DNA of 64,000 nucleotides from Sphaerisporangium perillae (GCF_023276435.1 NZ_JALLPO010000023.1:62001-126000), one strand, 5' to 3'; counted from the first letter of the stretch, positions 1 to 8,060 are shown. Numbers and translations are program-made. Notes: a model not told the origin generated them from the letters alone.

Positions 1-583
1 CGGCGCCGGGGACGGTGTCGAGCGGGCCGTTGACGAAGCCGATGCGGCGGCGGCCGAGCCCGTGGAGGTGCTCGACGGCCAGCCGCACGCCGGCGCGCGA
101 GTCGGCCCGCACGTTGTCGACCGGGGTGCCCTCGGGCACCGAGCCGATGACGACGATGGGCGCGCGGGCGGCGGCGAACATCTTCAGGTGCTCGCCGGTG
201 ACGCGCAGCGGGATCATGATGAGCCCGTCGATGTAGCGCTCCCCGAGGCCGCGCAGCACGTCGATCTCGTCGGCGGCGTCGGCGTTGGTGGAGTGCAGGA
301 CGAGCCGGTAACCGGCCGCCCTCAGCAGCGGCTGGATCTCGCGGATCATCGCCAGGTACACCGGGTTCCCTATGTCGGCCATGGCGAAGCCGAGCTGGTT
401 GCTGCGCCGCGACTTCAGCGACCTGGCCACCGAGTTGGGCACGTAGCCGAGCTCGCGGGCGGCGCTCATCACGCGGCGCTCGGTCTCGGCCTTGGTGGGC
501 AGGCCGTTGAGGACGCGCGACACCGAGGCGATGGATACGCCGGCGCGCTGGGCGATCGTCGTGATCGTCGGCCCGTCACTCAC
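1..583 (-). CDS. LacI-family transcriptional regulator, 3' end cut by window edge
   Basis: Reading leftward from a GTG at 581-583, a continuous frame runs off the window edge and shows 194 codons. Residues about 5-55 form a LacI DNA-binding domain (ITTIAQRAGVSIASVSRVLN, then the hinge region ARSLKSRRSNQLGFAM). A periplasmic-binding-protein-like sensor domain follows (ADIGNPVYLAMIREIQ, GLIMIP, PIVVIGS). An in-frame stop lies just upstream, so this GTG is the first possible start; GAGG sits at suitable spacing. Two perfect GTAAACGTTTAC operators in its promoter suggest autoregulation. The ligand is presumably a sugar, with target genes expected left of the window (inference). Confidence 0.93.
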   Translation of the reverse strand, partial: MSDGPTITTIAQRAGVSIASVSRVLNGLPTKAETERRVMSAARELGYVPNSVARSLKSRRSNQLGFAMADIGNPVYLAMIREIQPLLRAAGYRLVLHSTNADAADEIDVLRGLGERYIDGLIMIPLRVTGEHLKMFAAARAPIVVIGSVPEGTPVDNVRADSRAGVRLAVEHLHGLGRRRIGFVNGPLDTVPGA

Positions 584-608
584 GTGTCACCTCGGTCCTC
601 GGGAAACG

Positions 609-620
609 GTAAACGTTTAC
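609..620. promoter_or_regulatory. LacI-type operator O1
   Basis: Perfect 12-bp palindrome GTAAACGTTTAC with the central CG typical of LacI/CcpA-family operators. It lies 25 bp upstream of the LacI-family start codon, inside the transcribed leader if the promoter at 666-695 is right. Confidence 0.8.
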
Positions 621-642
621 TGATTGGCCCGGAAAAGCCACT

Positions 643-654
643 GTAAACGTTTAC
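643..654. promoter_or_regulatory. LacI-type operator O2
   Basis: Second identical 12-bp palindrome, exactly 34 bp from the first (about three helical turns). It begins a few bases downstream of the predicted transcription start. Two identical sites this close fit cooperative or roadblock self-repression (inference). Confidence 0.8.
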
Positions 655-665
655 GGAGTTAGCCC

Positions 666-695
666 ATGTAACCTGCACGACACATGCAACGTCAA
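666..695 (-). promoter_or_regulatory. Probable sigma-70-type promoter of the lacI-family gene
   Basis: On the minus strand TTGACG (690-695) and TTACAT (666-671) are separated by 18 bp. The predicted start is near 659, directly before operator O2. Confidence 0.45.
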
Positions 696-764
696 GTCAC
701 GATCAGGTAAAACGATGCGGAGCGGGGCCCGCGTGCTTCCCTTGCTGCGCCGGCCCCGCAGCTC

Positions 765-1745
765 CTAGCGGAGCCCCTCCTGGAGAGCGCGTTGCCAGAC
801 GTCGATGGCGAGCACCGGGCGCATGCCGACGGACAGGTACAGATCGAGCGCCGGGGTGGTATTGCCGGCGTCCACGTGCAGGTAGGTGCCGGCTCTCCCC
901 CGGCGGGCGTCGGCGGAGAAGGCGCGCTTGAGCAGCAACCGGCCGAGCCCCCTCCCGCGGAACTCGGGCAGCACTGACAGGATGCGCACGTACCCGCAGT
1001 TCTCGTCGGCGGCGAACATGTTGGACCCGAGCAGCATCGCCGCCGGCCGGCCCTGCGCCTTGGCGAGAAGGAGCTGCGACCAGTCATGGGTGCTGGAGGA
1101 CTCGAAATCCTCCTTCCACTGGCCGAACTCCTTGGGGACGAACCCGAAGTGCTCGGCGAAACCCACTTGGTGGATCCGGTGGGCGGCCCGCATCAGCTCC
1201 TCGGAGTCGGCCGCCGGGTGGACGGTCACCCCGGGAAGGAAGCCCGGGTCCACCTCGGTGTGGTCGATGCGCAGCCGGTGGAAGCTGGTCGTGGGCGCGA
1301 AGCCGTACTTGCCGGCCAGCGCCCGCTTGGCGTCGTCCTGCCGGTAGACGGCGACCTCGGCCACCGCCTGCGGCCGGCCGGCCTCCGCGGCGATCTCCCG
1401 CGCGCGGCCCAGCACGGTGTCCCACAGCCAGGGGGTCAGCCGCGCGTCCCGGGAGCACACCTCCACCTCCACGGTGCCGGTATCGCCCTTCCGGCAGGCG
1501 TACGCGAAACCGACCAGCGGGCCGTCGCCGCCGCGCGGGTGCACCAGCCAGGCGTCGCGGCCGAGGTCAAGGTCGGGTTCGGCTAGGACGTCGGCCACGT
1601 CGTCCTCGGTCATGTCCGGGTGGCCCAGCACCTCGGTGTCGCAGGCGGACACCACCCCGTACACCGCCGGCGCGTCGCCGGCCGCCGGCCGCCGGATGTC
1701 GTATGCGCTCATGAAGGCGTCGTCGCCCCTCGCGTTCTCGTTCAC
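765..1745 (-). CDS. Tandem GNAT-family N-acetyltransferase
   Basis: 326 residues, about twice a single GNAT domain. The C-terminal half carries the acetyl-CoA-binding motif A (SVLPEFRGRGLGRLLL, about residues 262-277) and the motif-B-like LHVDAGNTTPALDLYLSVGM. The N-terminal half looks like a degenerate GNAT fold. Substrate unknown; the layout resembles two-domain acetyltransferases such as mycothiol synthase, but I see no basis to call it MshD. The start is uncertain: a GTG at 1745 or an ATG at 1712 (MSAYDIRRPA), which begins exactly at the conserved domain. It stands alone between the lacI-type gene and gerW. Confidence 0.8.
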   Translation of the reverse strand: MNENARGDDAFMSAYDIRRPAAGDAPAVYGVVSACDTEVLGHPDMTEDDVADVLAEPDLDLGRDAWLVHPRGGDGPLVGFAYACRKGDTGTVEVEVCSRDARLTPWLWDTVLGRAREIAAEAGRPQAVAEVAVYRQDDAKRALAGKYGFAPTTSFHRLRIDHTEVDPGFLPGVTVHPAADSEELMRAAHRIHQVGFAEHFGFVPKEFGQWKEDFESSSTHDWSQLLLAKAQGRPAAMLLGSNMFAADENCGYVRILSVLPEFRGRGLGRLLLKRAFSADARRGRAGTYLHVDAGNTTPALDLYLSVGMRPVLAIDVWQRALQEGLR

Positions 1746-1843
1746 CCTTTATTTCTAGCCCTGGGCACTTGCGCCGGACTGGGTACCGGCTTGGTTCCCT
1801 GAGGCATGATGAGGGTCACGCGACACTCGACACGGAGGCCGGC

Positions 1844-2170
1844 ATGGAACTGCGGGAGTTCTTCGAGCACCTTTCCGGAGCGCGGCGGGTGTACGGGGAG
1901 CCGTACGAGAAGGACGGCGTCACCGTGATCCCGGCCCTCTCGGTGCGCGCCGGGGGCGGGTTCGGCAAGGGCGACGTCAAGGACCAGGTGTCCGGCGGCT
2001 CGGGCGGGGGCGGGGGCGCGATCGCCCGTCCCCTCGGCGCGTACGTCATCAGGGACGGCAAGGTGTCGTGGGAGCCGGCCGTCGACGTCAACCGCATCGT
2101 GCTCGGCGGCCAGATCCTCGTCGGCGTCGTCCTCATCGCCTACGCGCTGAGCGCCCGGCGCCGCCGCTGA
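1844..2170 (+). CDS. GerW/YtfJ-family sporulation protein
   Basis: 108 residues. It shows the family signature of a glycine-rich core: GGGFGKGDVKDQ, then GGSGGGGGAIARPLGAYVI and RDGKVSW, with a VIPALSV strand before it. A hydrophobic segment near the C-terminus (IVLGGQILVGVVLIAYAL) and a basic tail suggest membrane anchoring. The ATG at 1844 follows GGAGG at 5 nt; in-frame codons upstream look non-coding. Spore_YtfJ proteins are tied to spore germination in Bacillus; the actinomycete role is less clear. Confidence 0.82.
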   Translation: MELREFFEHLSGARRVYGEPYEKDGVTVIPALSVRAGGGFGKGDVKDQVSGGSGGGGGAIARPLGAYVIRDGKVSWEPAVDVNRIVLGGQILVGVVLIAYALSARRRR

Positions 2171-2213
2171 GAGGGGTCCGCGCACTGTCGACGTGCGGGT
2201 CTAGTGTTGCGTC

Positions 2214-3188
2214 ATGGTCCGCACCCGCCTTTACCGCGACGGTGTCCTGCAGGCCGAGGGCTTCCCCTACGCCGAGGTCTCCGAGTACGTCAAGGATCCC
2301 TCGGCCACGGTCTGGTTCGACCTGCTCGCCCCCACCCCCGAGAAGCTCGACCTGATCAGCGAAGAGCTCGGGCTGCACCACCTGGCCGTCGAGGACGTCC
2401 TGCACCCGCACCAGCGGCCCAAGCTCGACGTCTACGACAGCCACCTGTTCCTGACGCTGTACGCCGTCAGGCTGGGTGGTGACACCGCCGGACTGCGCCT
2501 CACCGAGATCTCGGTGTTCGTGACCAAGAACGCCCTGGTCACCGTGCGGTCGGACGACTCCTGCGACATCGACGCCATCGTGGCGCGCTGGGACGCCAGC
2601 CCGGGCATGGCCAAGCACGGCGTGTCCTTCCTCCTGTACGCCCTGCTGGACTACGTGGTGGACGGCCACTTCGACATCGCCCAGGAGCTCGACGACCGGG
2701 TGGAGTCCCTGGAGGACGAGCTGTTCACCGACCATCCCGGCAACAACAAGGGGATCCAGCGGCGGATGTTCGACCTGCGCAGGACGGCCGTGCGGTTCCG
2801 GCGGGTCGTGCTGCCGATGCGCGAGGTGGTGACCGGCCTCCTGCGCCGCGACCTGGGGGTGGTGGAGCAGGAGATGGCGCCCTACTACCAGGACATCTAC
2901 GACCACGTGCTGCGGGTGTCGGAGTGGACCGACTCGCTGCGCGACCTGGTGGGCAACGTCTACGAGACCCATCTGAACCTGCAGGGCTACCGGATGAACG
3001 ACATCATGAAGAAGGTGACGAGCTGGGCGGCGATCATCGCGGTGCCCACCCTGATCACCGGGTTTTACGGGCAGAACATCCCCTTTCCCGGCTTCTCGCG
3101 CGCCGAGGGCTTCTGGACGTCCACCCTTCTGATCGTCCTGGTCTCCTGGATCCTCTACGTCGTGTTCCGCAAGAAGGACTGGATCTGA
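2214..3188 (+). CDS. corA: CorA-family divalent metal ion transporter
   Basis: 324 residues, usual CorA length. A long cytoplasmic N-terminal alpha/beta domain (FDLLAPTPEKLDLISEELGLH, HHLAVEDVLHPHQRPK) leads to the long pore helix and two C-terminal transmembrane segments: IMKKVTSWAAIIAVPTLITG and TLLIVLVSWILYVVF. The pore signature at about residues 285-288 reads YGQN, not the classical YGMN. The very C-terminus is basic (RKKDWI), as in the family. Expected to be a homopentameric Mg2+ (or Co2+/Ni2+) channel; with the altered signature, selectivity should not be assumed. Confidence 0.9.
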   Translation: MVRTRLYRDGVLQAEGFPYAEVSEYVKDPSATVWFDLLAPTPEKLDLISEELGLHHLAVEDVLHPHQRPKLDVYDSHLFLTLYAVRLGGDTAGLRLTEISVFVTKNALVTVRSDDSCDIDAIVARWDASPGMAKHGVSFLLYALLDYVVDGHFDIAQELDDRVESLEDELFTDHPGNNKGIQRRMFDLRRTAVRFRRVVLPMREVVTGLLRRDLGVVEQEMAPYYQDIYDHVLRVSEWTDSLRDLVGNVYETHLNLQGYRMNDIMKKVTSWAAIIAVPTLITGFYGQNIPFPGFSRAEGFWTSTLLIVLVSWILYVVFRKKDWI

Positions 3189-3214
3189 GCCACCACGACC
3201 ACCGGCCGCCGCGC

Positions 3215-3246
3215 GGGCGGGGTCACGGCCGGGCGGGGTCACGGCC
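3215..3246. repeat. 16-bp perfect tandem duplication
   Basis: GGGCGGGGTCACGGCC occurs twice head-to-tail (3215-3230 and 3231-3246). The second copy contains the stop codon of the ROK gene, so the duplicated copy would supply an alternative stop of the same context. Confidence 0.9.
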
Positions 3247-4402
3247 GGACGTCCTCCTCGACCCAGCCGCCGGAGAGCACGACGTCGAGCAGCAGGGAAC
3301 CGGCGCCGAGGATGGCGGCGTTCGGGCCCGCGCGCGTGACGTCGATCCGCAGGTCGCGGGTGGCCAGCGGCAGGCACCGCTCGTAGACCGCTCCCCTGAT
3401 CGCGGCGATGAGCTGCTCGGCCGCCGACAGGCTGCCGCCGATCACGACCGCGTCGGGGTTGAAGAAGTTGACCAGGGCGGTGAGCACGTCGCCGATGAGC
3501 CTGCCCGCGCCGCGCACGAGGTTGGTGGCCTGCGGCACGCCGTCGGCGGCCAGGCCGGCGATGCGGGCCGGGTGGTCCACCTCGATGCCCTGCTCGGCGA
3601 GGGCCGCCATCAGCGCCGCGCCGCTGGCGTAGGCCTCCAGGCAGTCGGGGTGGCCGCAGGAGCAGATCACCGACCGGTCCGCGCGCACGTGGACGTGGCT
3701 GATGTCGCCGGCCGCCCCGCGCCCGCGGTGCAGCCGGCCGCCGGTGATGATGCCGCACCCGATGCCGGTGCCCACCTTGAGCACCATGAGGTTCTCGCAG
3801 CCGGGCCAGGCCAGGTACTCGCCGGCGGCCATCAGGTTGGCGTCGTTCTCGACCAGGATCGGGACGCCGAACCGTTCTGCCAGGTGGGCGCCGACGGGGT
3901 ACTCGCTCCAGCCGGGCATGCGGGACGGCGAGATCACCGTCCCGTCGGCGGGGTCGACCGGCCCGGGGACTCCGATGCCCACCCCGCGCACGGGCAGGCC
4001 GCCGCCGCTCGCGGCGACGAGCTCCTCCAGCCGCGTCGCGAGCCAGTCCAGCGTGACGGCGGCGCCGGCCCCTATGTCGCAGGCGTGCTCGACGATGGCG
4101 AGCGGCGTGCCGCTGAGGTCGACCAGGCCGAGGCGGGCGTGGTGGCTGCCGAGGTCGGCGATCGCGAGCAGGCCCGCCGCGGGGGCGAGCTTGAGGCGCC
4201 GTGGCCGGCGGCCGCCCCTGGACAGCCCGGCGCCCTCCTCCTGGAGCAGGCCGGCGTCGATGAGCTCCTCCACGCGCAGCGACACGCTCGACGGGGCGAG
4301 GCCGGAATGCCTGGCGAGCTCGGCGCGAGACTCGGCGTGGCCCAGCGCGACGAGACGGAGTAGCTCCCCTTTGCCTGACACAGGAGATGCATACCACGGC
4401 AT
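3239..4402 (-). CDS. ROK-family transcriptional regulator
   Basis: 387 residues. An N-terminal winged helix-turn-helix (ESRAELARHSGLAPSSVSLR, about residues 24-43) precedes a ROK kinase-like fold. The fold has a phosphate-binding-type DLGSHHARLGLVDLSG, GVGIGVPGPVD, ENDANLMAAGEY and the ROK zinc motif CSCGHPDCLEAYASG (about residues 244-258). The N-terminal HTH marks it as a regulator rather than a glucokinase. It is divergent from the amino-acid ABC operon with about 90 bp between starts, so it may control that operon and itself (inference). A 14-bp palindrome covers its start codon. No clear ribosome-binding site precedes the ATG at 4402. Confidence 0.9.
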   Translation of the reverse strand: MPWYASPVSGKGELLRLVALGHAESRAELARHSGLAPSSVSLRVEELIDAGLLQEEGAGLSRGGRRPRRLKLAPAAGLLAIADLGSHHARLGLVDLSGTPLAIVEHACDIGAGAAVTLDWLATRLEELVAASGGGLPVRGVGIGVPGPVDPADGTVISPSRMPGWSEYPVGAHLAERFGVPILVENDANLMAAGEYLAWPGCENLMVLKVGTGIGCGIITGGRLHRGRGAAGDISHVHVRADRSVICSCGHPDCLEAYASGAALMAALAEQGIEVDHPARIAGLAADGVPQATNLVRGAGRLIGDVLTALVNFFNPDAVVIGGSLSAAEQLIAAIRGAVYERCLPLATRDLRIDVTRAGPNAAILGAGSLLLDVVLSGGWVEEDVRP

Positions 4403-4412
4403 TACTTAATGC
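4399..4412. promoter_or_regulatory. Palindrome over the ROK start codon, possible operator
   Basis: GCATTACTTAATGC has two 6-bp arms around CT. It lies over the ATG of the ROK gene and just upstream of the divergent promoter, a natural place for an autoregulatory site. Function is inferred from position only. Confidence 0.35.
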
Positions 4413-4421
4413 AGCAATTGA

Positions 4422-4451
4422 TTGACTTAGGCCGACATCGACCTCTATCGT
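4422..4451 (+). promoter_or_regulatory. Probable promoter of the amino-acid ABC operon
   Basis: TTGACT (4422-4427) and TATCGT (4446-4451) with an 18-bp spacer. The predicted start is about 35 nt before the ATG at 4493. The surrounding DNA is unusually AT-rich for this window. Confidence 0.45.
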
Positions 4452-4492
4452 CCGTAAAAAATTCGATTCCGAACGAAGTCGGATGGTAAACG

Positions 4493-5461
4493 ATGATCGA
4501 GCTGCGCGGGAACACTCCCGCCCTGTCCCGCACGCGCCGCGCGGCGCTGACGGTTGTGACCGCGTTGTCGCTGGCCGGTGTCGCGGCCTGCTCGGGAAGC
4601 GGCGGCTCGGCCGCCGTGCCTCCCGGCCCGGCGGGCGACTCCGGTGGTAAGAGCGCCGACGCCTTCGCCTCCGCCCCCGTCGCCGCGGCCTCGGAGATCC
4701 CGGCCGGCTCGACGATGGACAAGATCAAGAAGCGCGGCGAGCTCATCGTCGGCGGCTCCCTCGACGCACCGCTGCTCTCCCAGCAGAACCCGGTGACCGG
4801 CCAGGTCGAGGGCTTCGACGCCGACCTCGGCAAGCTGCTCGCGAAGTACATCATCGGCGAGCCGAAGGTGAAGATCGTCAACTCGGCGTCGGAGACGCGC
4901 GAGGCGCTGCTGTCCAACGGCACGGTCGACGTGGTGTTCCAGACCTACACGATCACGCCCGAGCGCGCCCAGCAGGTCGCCTTCGCCGGGCCGTACTACA
5001 CCTCCGGTCTGGCCGTGGCGGTGAAGAAGGGCACGACCGGCATCACCAAGCCCGAGGACCTCGACGGCAAGACCGTCATCGCGGGCGCCAACACCCCGGC
5101 CATCCCCGCCATCAAGAAGGTCGCCCCGAACGCGAAGATCGTCACCTTCGGCAGCGACCCCGAGTGCGTCCAGGCGCTCAAGCAGGACCGCGGCGTCGCC
5201 TACGTCCAGGACCAGTCGCTGCTCGTCGCCGACGGCAAGACCGACCCCGAACTGCAGGTCGTCGGCGAGCCGTTCACGACCGACCCGTACGGCATCGGGC
5301 TCAAGCACGGCGACGACCAGATGAAGAAGTTCGTCAACGACTGGCTGAAGAAGATCCAGGACGCCGGCCTGTGGCAGCAGGCGTGGAAGAACTCCATCGG
5401 CACGGTCGTGCAGGGCGAGGCTCCCGCGCCGCCCGCCATCGGCTCGGTCCCCGGCTCCTAG
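4493..5461 (+). CDS. Amino-acid ABC transporter substrate-binding lipoprotein
   Basis: 322 residues. A basic N-terminus and hydrophobic core end in a lipobox, LAGVAAC, with Cys33 as the predicted lipidated residue, followed by a low-complexity linker. Family 3 solute-binding (SBP_bac_3) features follow: GFDADLGKLLAKYI, ETREALLSNGTVDVVFQTYT, ITPERAQQVAFAGPYY and KPEDLDGKTVIAG. This layout matches glutamate/glutamine-type binding proteins; the substrate is not provable from sequence. First gene of an operon with two permeases (14 bp to the next start) and an asparaginase. Confidence 0.92.
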   Translation: MIELRGNTPALSRTRRAALTVVTALSLAGVAACSGSGGSAAVPPGPAGDSGGKSADAFASAPVAAASEIPAGSTMDKIKKRGELIVGGSLDAPLLSQQNPVTGQVEGFDADLGKLLAKYIIGEPKVKIVNSASETREALLSNGTVDVVFQTYTITPERAQQVAFAGPYYTSGLAVAVKKGTTGITKPEDLDGKTVIAGANTPAIPAIKKVAPNAKIVTFGSDPECVQALKQDRGVAYVQDQSLLVADGKTDPELQVVGEPFTTDPYGIGLKHGDDQMKKFVNDWLKKIQDAGLWQQAWKNSIGTVVQGEAPAPPAIGSVPGS

Positions 5462-5474
5462 GTCACCGCCTTCG

Positions 5475-6119
5475 ATGGACGCCCTGTCCGGCAACCTCCC
5501 CGCGCTGTGGGACGGCCTGATCGTCACCCTGCAGCTCACGCTGCTCGCGTTCGCGGGCGCGTCCGTGGCCGGGATCCTCGTCGCCACCGCGCGCGTCAGC
5601 CCGGTCCCGGTGCTGCGCGCGGCGGGGACGGTCTACGTGGAGACCCTGCAGAACATCCCGCTGCTGGTGCTGCTGATCCTGGCCGTCTTCGGGCTGCCGG
5701 AGATCGGTGTCCAGGCGGGGCTGTTCACGACGGCCGTGGTGGTGATCGCCCTGTACCAGGCCGCCTACATCGCCGAGGCGCTGCGGTCGGGGATCAACTC
5801 GGTCCCCGCCGGGCAGGGCGAGGCCGCGCGGGCGCTCGGGCTGGGCTTCACCGGGTCGCTGCGCCACGTGGTGCTCCCCCAGTCGCTCGGCACGGTCGTC
5901 CAGCCGCTCGGCAACATCTTCATCATGCTCACGATGAACACCTCCCTGGCGGCGGCGGTCGGCGTGGTCGAGCTGACCGCCGCCGCCAACCGGGTCAACC
6001 TCATCGAGGCACAGCCGATCCCGATCTTCGTGGGGGCCGGAGTGGCGTACATGCTGCTGTCGTCGCTGGTCGGATTCGTCACCGGTGTCCTGGAACGCAG
6101 GCTGGCGGTGCACCGATGA
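5475..6119 (+). CDS. Amino-acid ABC transporter permease, first subunit
   Basis: 214 residues, a His/Glu/Gln/Arg/opine-type permease. Hydrophobic segments alternate with the conserved cytoplasmic EAA loop (EAARALGLGFTGSLRHVVLP, about residues 116-135) that docks the ATPase. Early motif YVETLQNIPLLVLLIL matches the GluC/GltK family. Its stop overlaps the start of an 18-codon mini-ORF that in turn overlaps the next permease. No ATP-binding subunit is encoded nearby. Confidence 0.92.
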   Translation: MDALSGNLPALWDGLIVTLQLTLLAFAGASVAGILVATARVSPVPVLRAAGTVYVETLQNIPLLVLLILAVFGLPEIGVQAGLFTTAVVVIALYQAAYIAEALRSGINSVPAGQGEAARALGLGFTGSLRHVVLPQSLGTVVQPLGNIFIMLTMNTSLAAAVGVVELTAAANRVNLIEAQPIPIFVGAGVAYMLLSSLVGFVTGVLERRLAVHR

Positions 6120-6174
6120 GCCGTTCCCCTCTCCGTTCACCGGCAGCCCTCTCCCGGCAGGTGCACCGATGAGC
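6107..6174 (+). repeat. 15-bp direct repeats bracketing an 18-codon mini-ORF between permease genes
   Basis: GGTGCACCGATGAGC occurs at 6107-6121 and 6160-6174. The first copy holds the stop of permease 1 and an ATG (6116) opening MSRSPLRSPAALSRQVHR. That mini-ORF ends at 6172, overlapping the ATG (6169) of permease 2 in the second copy. The 53-bp spacing suggests a small duplication at the junction that could keep the two genes translationally coupled. Whether the peptide is functional is unknown. Confidence 0.7.
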
Positions 6175-7035
6175 GCCACCAGCCGCCTGCTGTTCGACGA
6201 GCCGGGGCCGCGCGCCCGGCGGGGCACCCGCGCCGCCACGCTGGTCTCCGCGCTCGTGCTGCTGGCGCTGGCCGCCCTGGCCGTGCGCCAGTTCGCCGCC
6301 AACGGGCAGCTCGACGCGGCCCGCTGGCAGCCGTACGCCACCTGGCCGATGTGGCGCTACCTGCTCGGCGGCCTGTGGTCCACCCTCCTCGCGGCCGTGG
6401 TCTCCGCCGCCCTGGCCATGGCCGGCGGGCTGCTGCTCGCGCTCGGCCGGGTGTCGCCGCGTCGCCCGGTGCGCTGGGCGGCGGGGACGTACGTCGAGGT
6501 CGTCCGGACGATCCCCGCGCTGCTGCTGGTCTACGTGGTGCTGTTCGCCCTGCCGAGGTACGGGCTGGACCTGCCGCTGTTCTGGAAGCTCGTGGTGCCG
6601 CTGTCGGTGTCCAACGCGGCGGCGTTCGCCGAGATCTTCCGGGCGGGCATCCTGTCGGTCGAGCGCGGCCAGAGCGAGGCGGGCCTGGCCATCGGGCTGA
6701 CCCGCGGGCAGACCATGCGCCTGATCGTGCTCCCCCAGGCGGCCCGGCGCGTGCTGCCGTCCATCGTCAGCCAGTCGGTGGGCCTGCTCAAGGACACCTC
6801 GCTGGGCTTCGTCGTCAGCTACGCCGAGCTGCTGTACAGCGGCAAGGTCCTGGCGAACTACAACCACCTGCTCATCCAGACCTACATCGTCGTGGCGCTG
6901 GTGTATCTGGTGGTGAACGCGTCGCTGTCCAAGCTCGCCCGTACGCTGGAGACCCGCCAGGCCGGCGCCGCCCGCCGCGCCGAGGCCGGCGCCCCGAAGC
7001 CCCCCGCCGCCCCGGAAGCCGCCCTCCATGCCTGA
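6169..7035 (+). CDS. Amino-acid ABC transporter permease, second subunit
   Basis: 288 residues from the ATG at 6169; longer in-frame starts upstream encode non-conserved sequence and overlap permease 1. A basic N-terminus is followed by a transmembrane segment (ALVLLALAALAV), then the permease core with YVEVVRTIPALLLVYVV and the EAA loop EAGLAIGLTRGQTMRLIVLP. The tail is Ala/Pro-rich. This resembles GluD of glutamate importers. It pairs with the preceding permease as a heterodimer (family knowledge); the ATPase must be supplied from elsewhere. Confidence 0.9.
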   Translation: MSATSRLLFDEPGPRARRGTRAATLVSALVLLALAALAVRQFAANGQLDAARWQPYATWPMWRYLLGGLWSTLLAAVVSAALAMAGGLLLALGRVSPRRPVRWAAGTYVEVVRTIPALLLVYVVLFALPRYGLDLPLFWKLVVPLSVSNAAAFAEIFRAGILSVERGQSEAGLAIGLTRGQTMRLIVLPQAARRVLPSIVSQSVGLLKDTSLGFVVSYAELLYSGKVLANYNHLLIQTYIVVALVYLVVNASLSKLARTLETRQAGAARRAEAGAPKPPAAPEAALHA

Positions 7036-7102
7036 CGGCGCGGCGCACGACCGCTGACGCCCCGGCTCCCACCCTTAACGCCATCTCAGAAAGGCAACCC
7101 GT

Positions 7103-8041
7103 ATGTACGCGCGTCTGGCGGAGGTCATCAGGTCCGGTTTCGTGGAGAGCGTCCACTTCGGCAGCGTCGCCGCCCTCGCGCCCGACGGCAGCCTCGCGCT
7201 CACGCGCGGCGCCGTCGACGAGCCAATGCTCCCACGGTCCTCGGCCAAGCCCTTCCAGGCCCTGGCCTGCCTGGAGGCCGGCGCCGCCCTGTACGGCTCG
7301 CGCCTGGCGATCGCCGCGGGAAGCCACACGGGCGAGGACTTCCACGTCGCGCTCGTCCGCACGATGCTGGAGGAGGCCGGCCTCGGCCCGGAGGCGCTGC
7401 GCTGCCCCGCCGACTGGCCGGAGGACGAGGCCACCCGGCGGGCCATGATCACCGCCGGCGAGGACCGCGCCAGGGTGCGCATGAACTGCTCCGGCAAGCA
7501 CGCGGCGATGCTGATGGCCTGCGCCGCCGCCGGCTGGGACACCGCGTCGTACCTCACCGCCTCCCACCCTCTGCAGCGGCGGGTGCGGTCGGTCGTCCAG
7601 CGGCTGTCCGGGGAGAAGAGCGCGCACACCGCCGTGGACGGCTGCGGCGCCCCGCTGTTCGCGCTCTCCCTGACCGGCCTGGCACGCGCGGTGCGGGCGC
7701 TCGCCATCGCCCCCAAGGACACTCCCGAGCGGGCGGTGGCGGACGCCATGCGGTCGTTCCCCGAGTACGTCGGCGGCACCGGGCACCTCAACACCGAGCT
7801 GATGCGCGCCCTGCCGGGGAGCGTCGTCAAGGGCGGCGCGGAGGGCGTGCTGGTGGCCGCGACGCCGGAAGGGCACGCGGTGGCCGTCAAGGTCATCGAC
7901 GGCGGCCCGCGCGCGACCTCCGCGATCGCCCTCGCCACCCTCGCCGCCCTCGGCGCCGACATCACCGGCGCGGAGGCCTTCACCACCGTCCCGGTCCTCG
8001 GCGGCGGCCACCCCGTAGGCGAGATCCACCCCACCCTCTGA
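7103..8041 (+). CDS. Asparaginase, thermolabile Rhizobium-type (Asparaginase_II family)
   Basis: 312 residues. Conserved segments of the ReAII-type family are visible: PRSSAKPFQALACLEAG (about residues 41-57), SHTGEDFHV, MNCSGKHAAMLMAC and DGCGAPLFALSLTGLAR. The SxK-like RSSAK and the two conserved Cys (NCSGKH, DGCG) correspond to the catalytic/zinc region described for this family. GAAAGG lies 8 nt before the ATG. It hydrolyses L-asparagine to aspartate and ammonia. Being last in the ABC operon suggests the transporter imports asparagine or related amino acids (inference). Confidence 0.9.
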   Translation: MYARLAEVIRSGFVESVHFGSVAALAPDGSLALTRGAVDEPMLPRSSAKPFQALACLEAGAALYGSRLAIAAGSHTGEDFHVALVRTMLEEAGLGPEALRCPADWPEDEATRRAMITAGEDRARVRMNCSGKHAAMLMACAAAGWDTASYLTASHPLQRRVRSVVQRLSGEKSAHTAVDGCGAPLFALSLTGLARAVRALAIAPKDTPERAVADAMRSFPEYVGGTGHLNTELMRALPGSVVKGGAEGVLVAATPEGHAVAVKVIDGGPRATSAIALATLAALGADITGAEAFTTVPVLGGGHPVGEIHPTL

Positions 8042-8060
8042 GCGGGGCCGGCCTGCGCGA

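Noticed and set aside
2133-4397. 754-codon minus-strand open frame over corA and the ROK gene
   Set aside because: Composition is Arg/Pro/Gly/His-rich as expected from a GC-rich antisense frame. Both strands already carry well-conserved genes, and no motif or ribosome site supports it.
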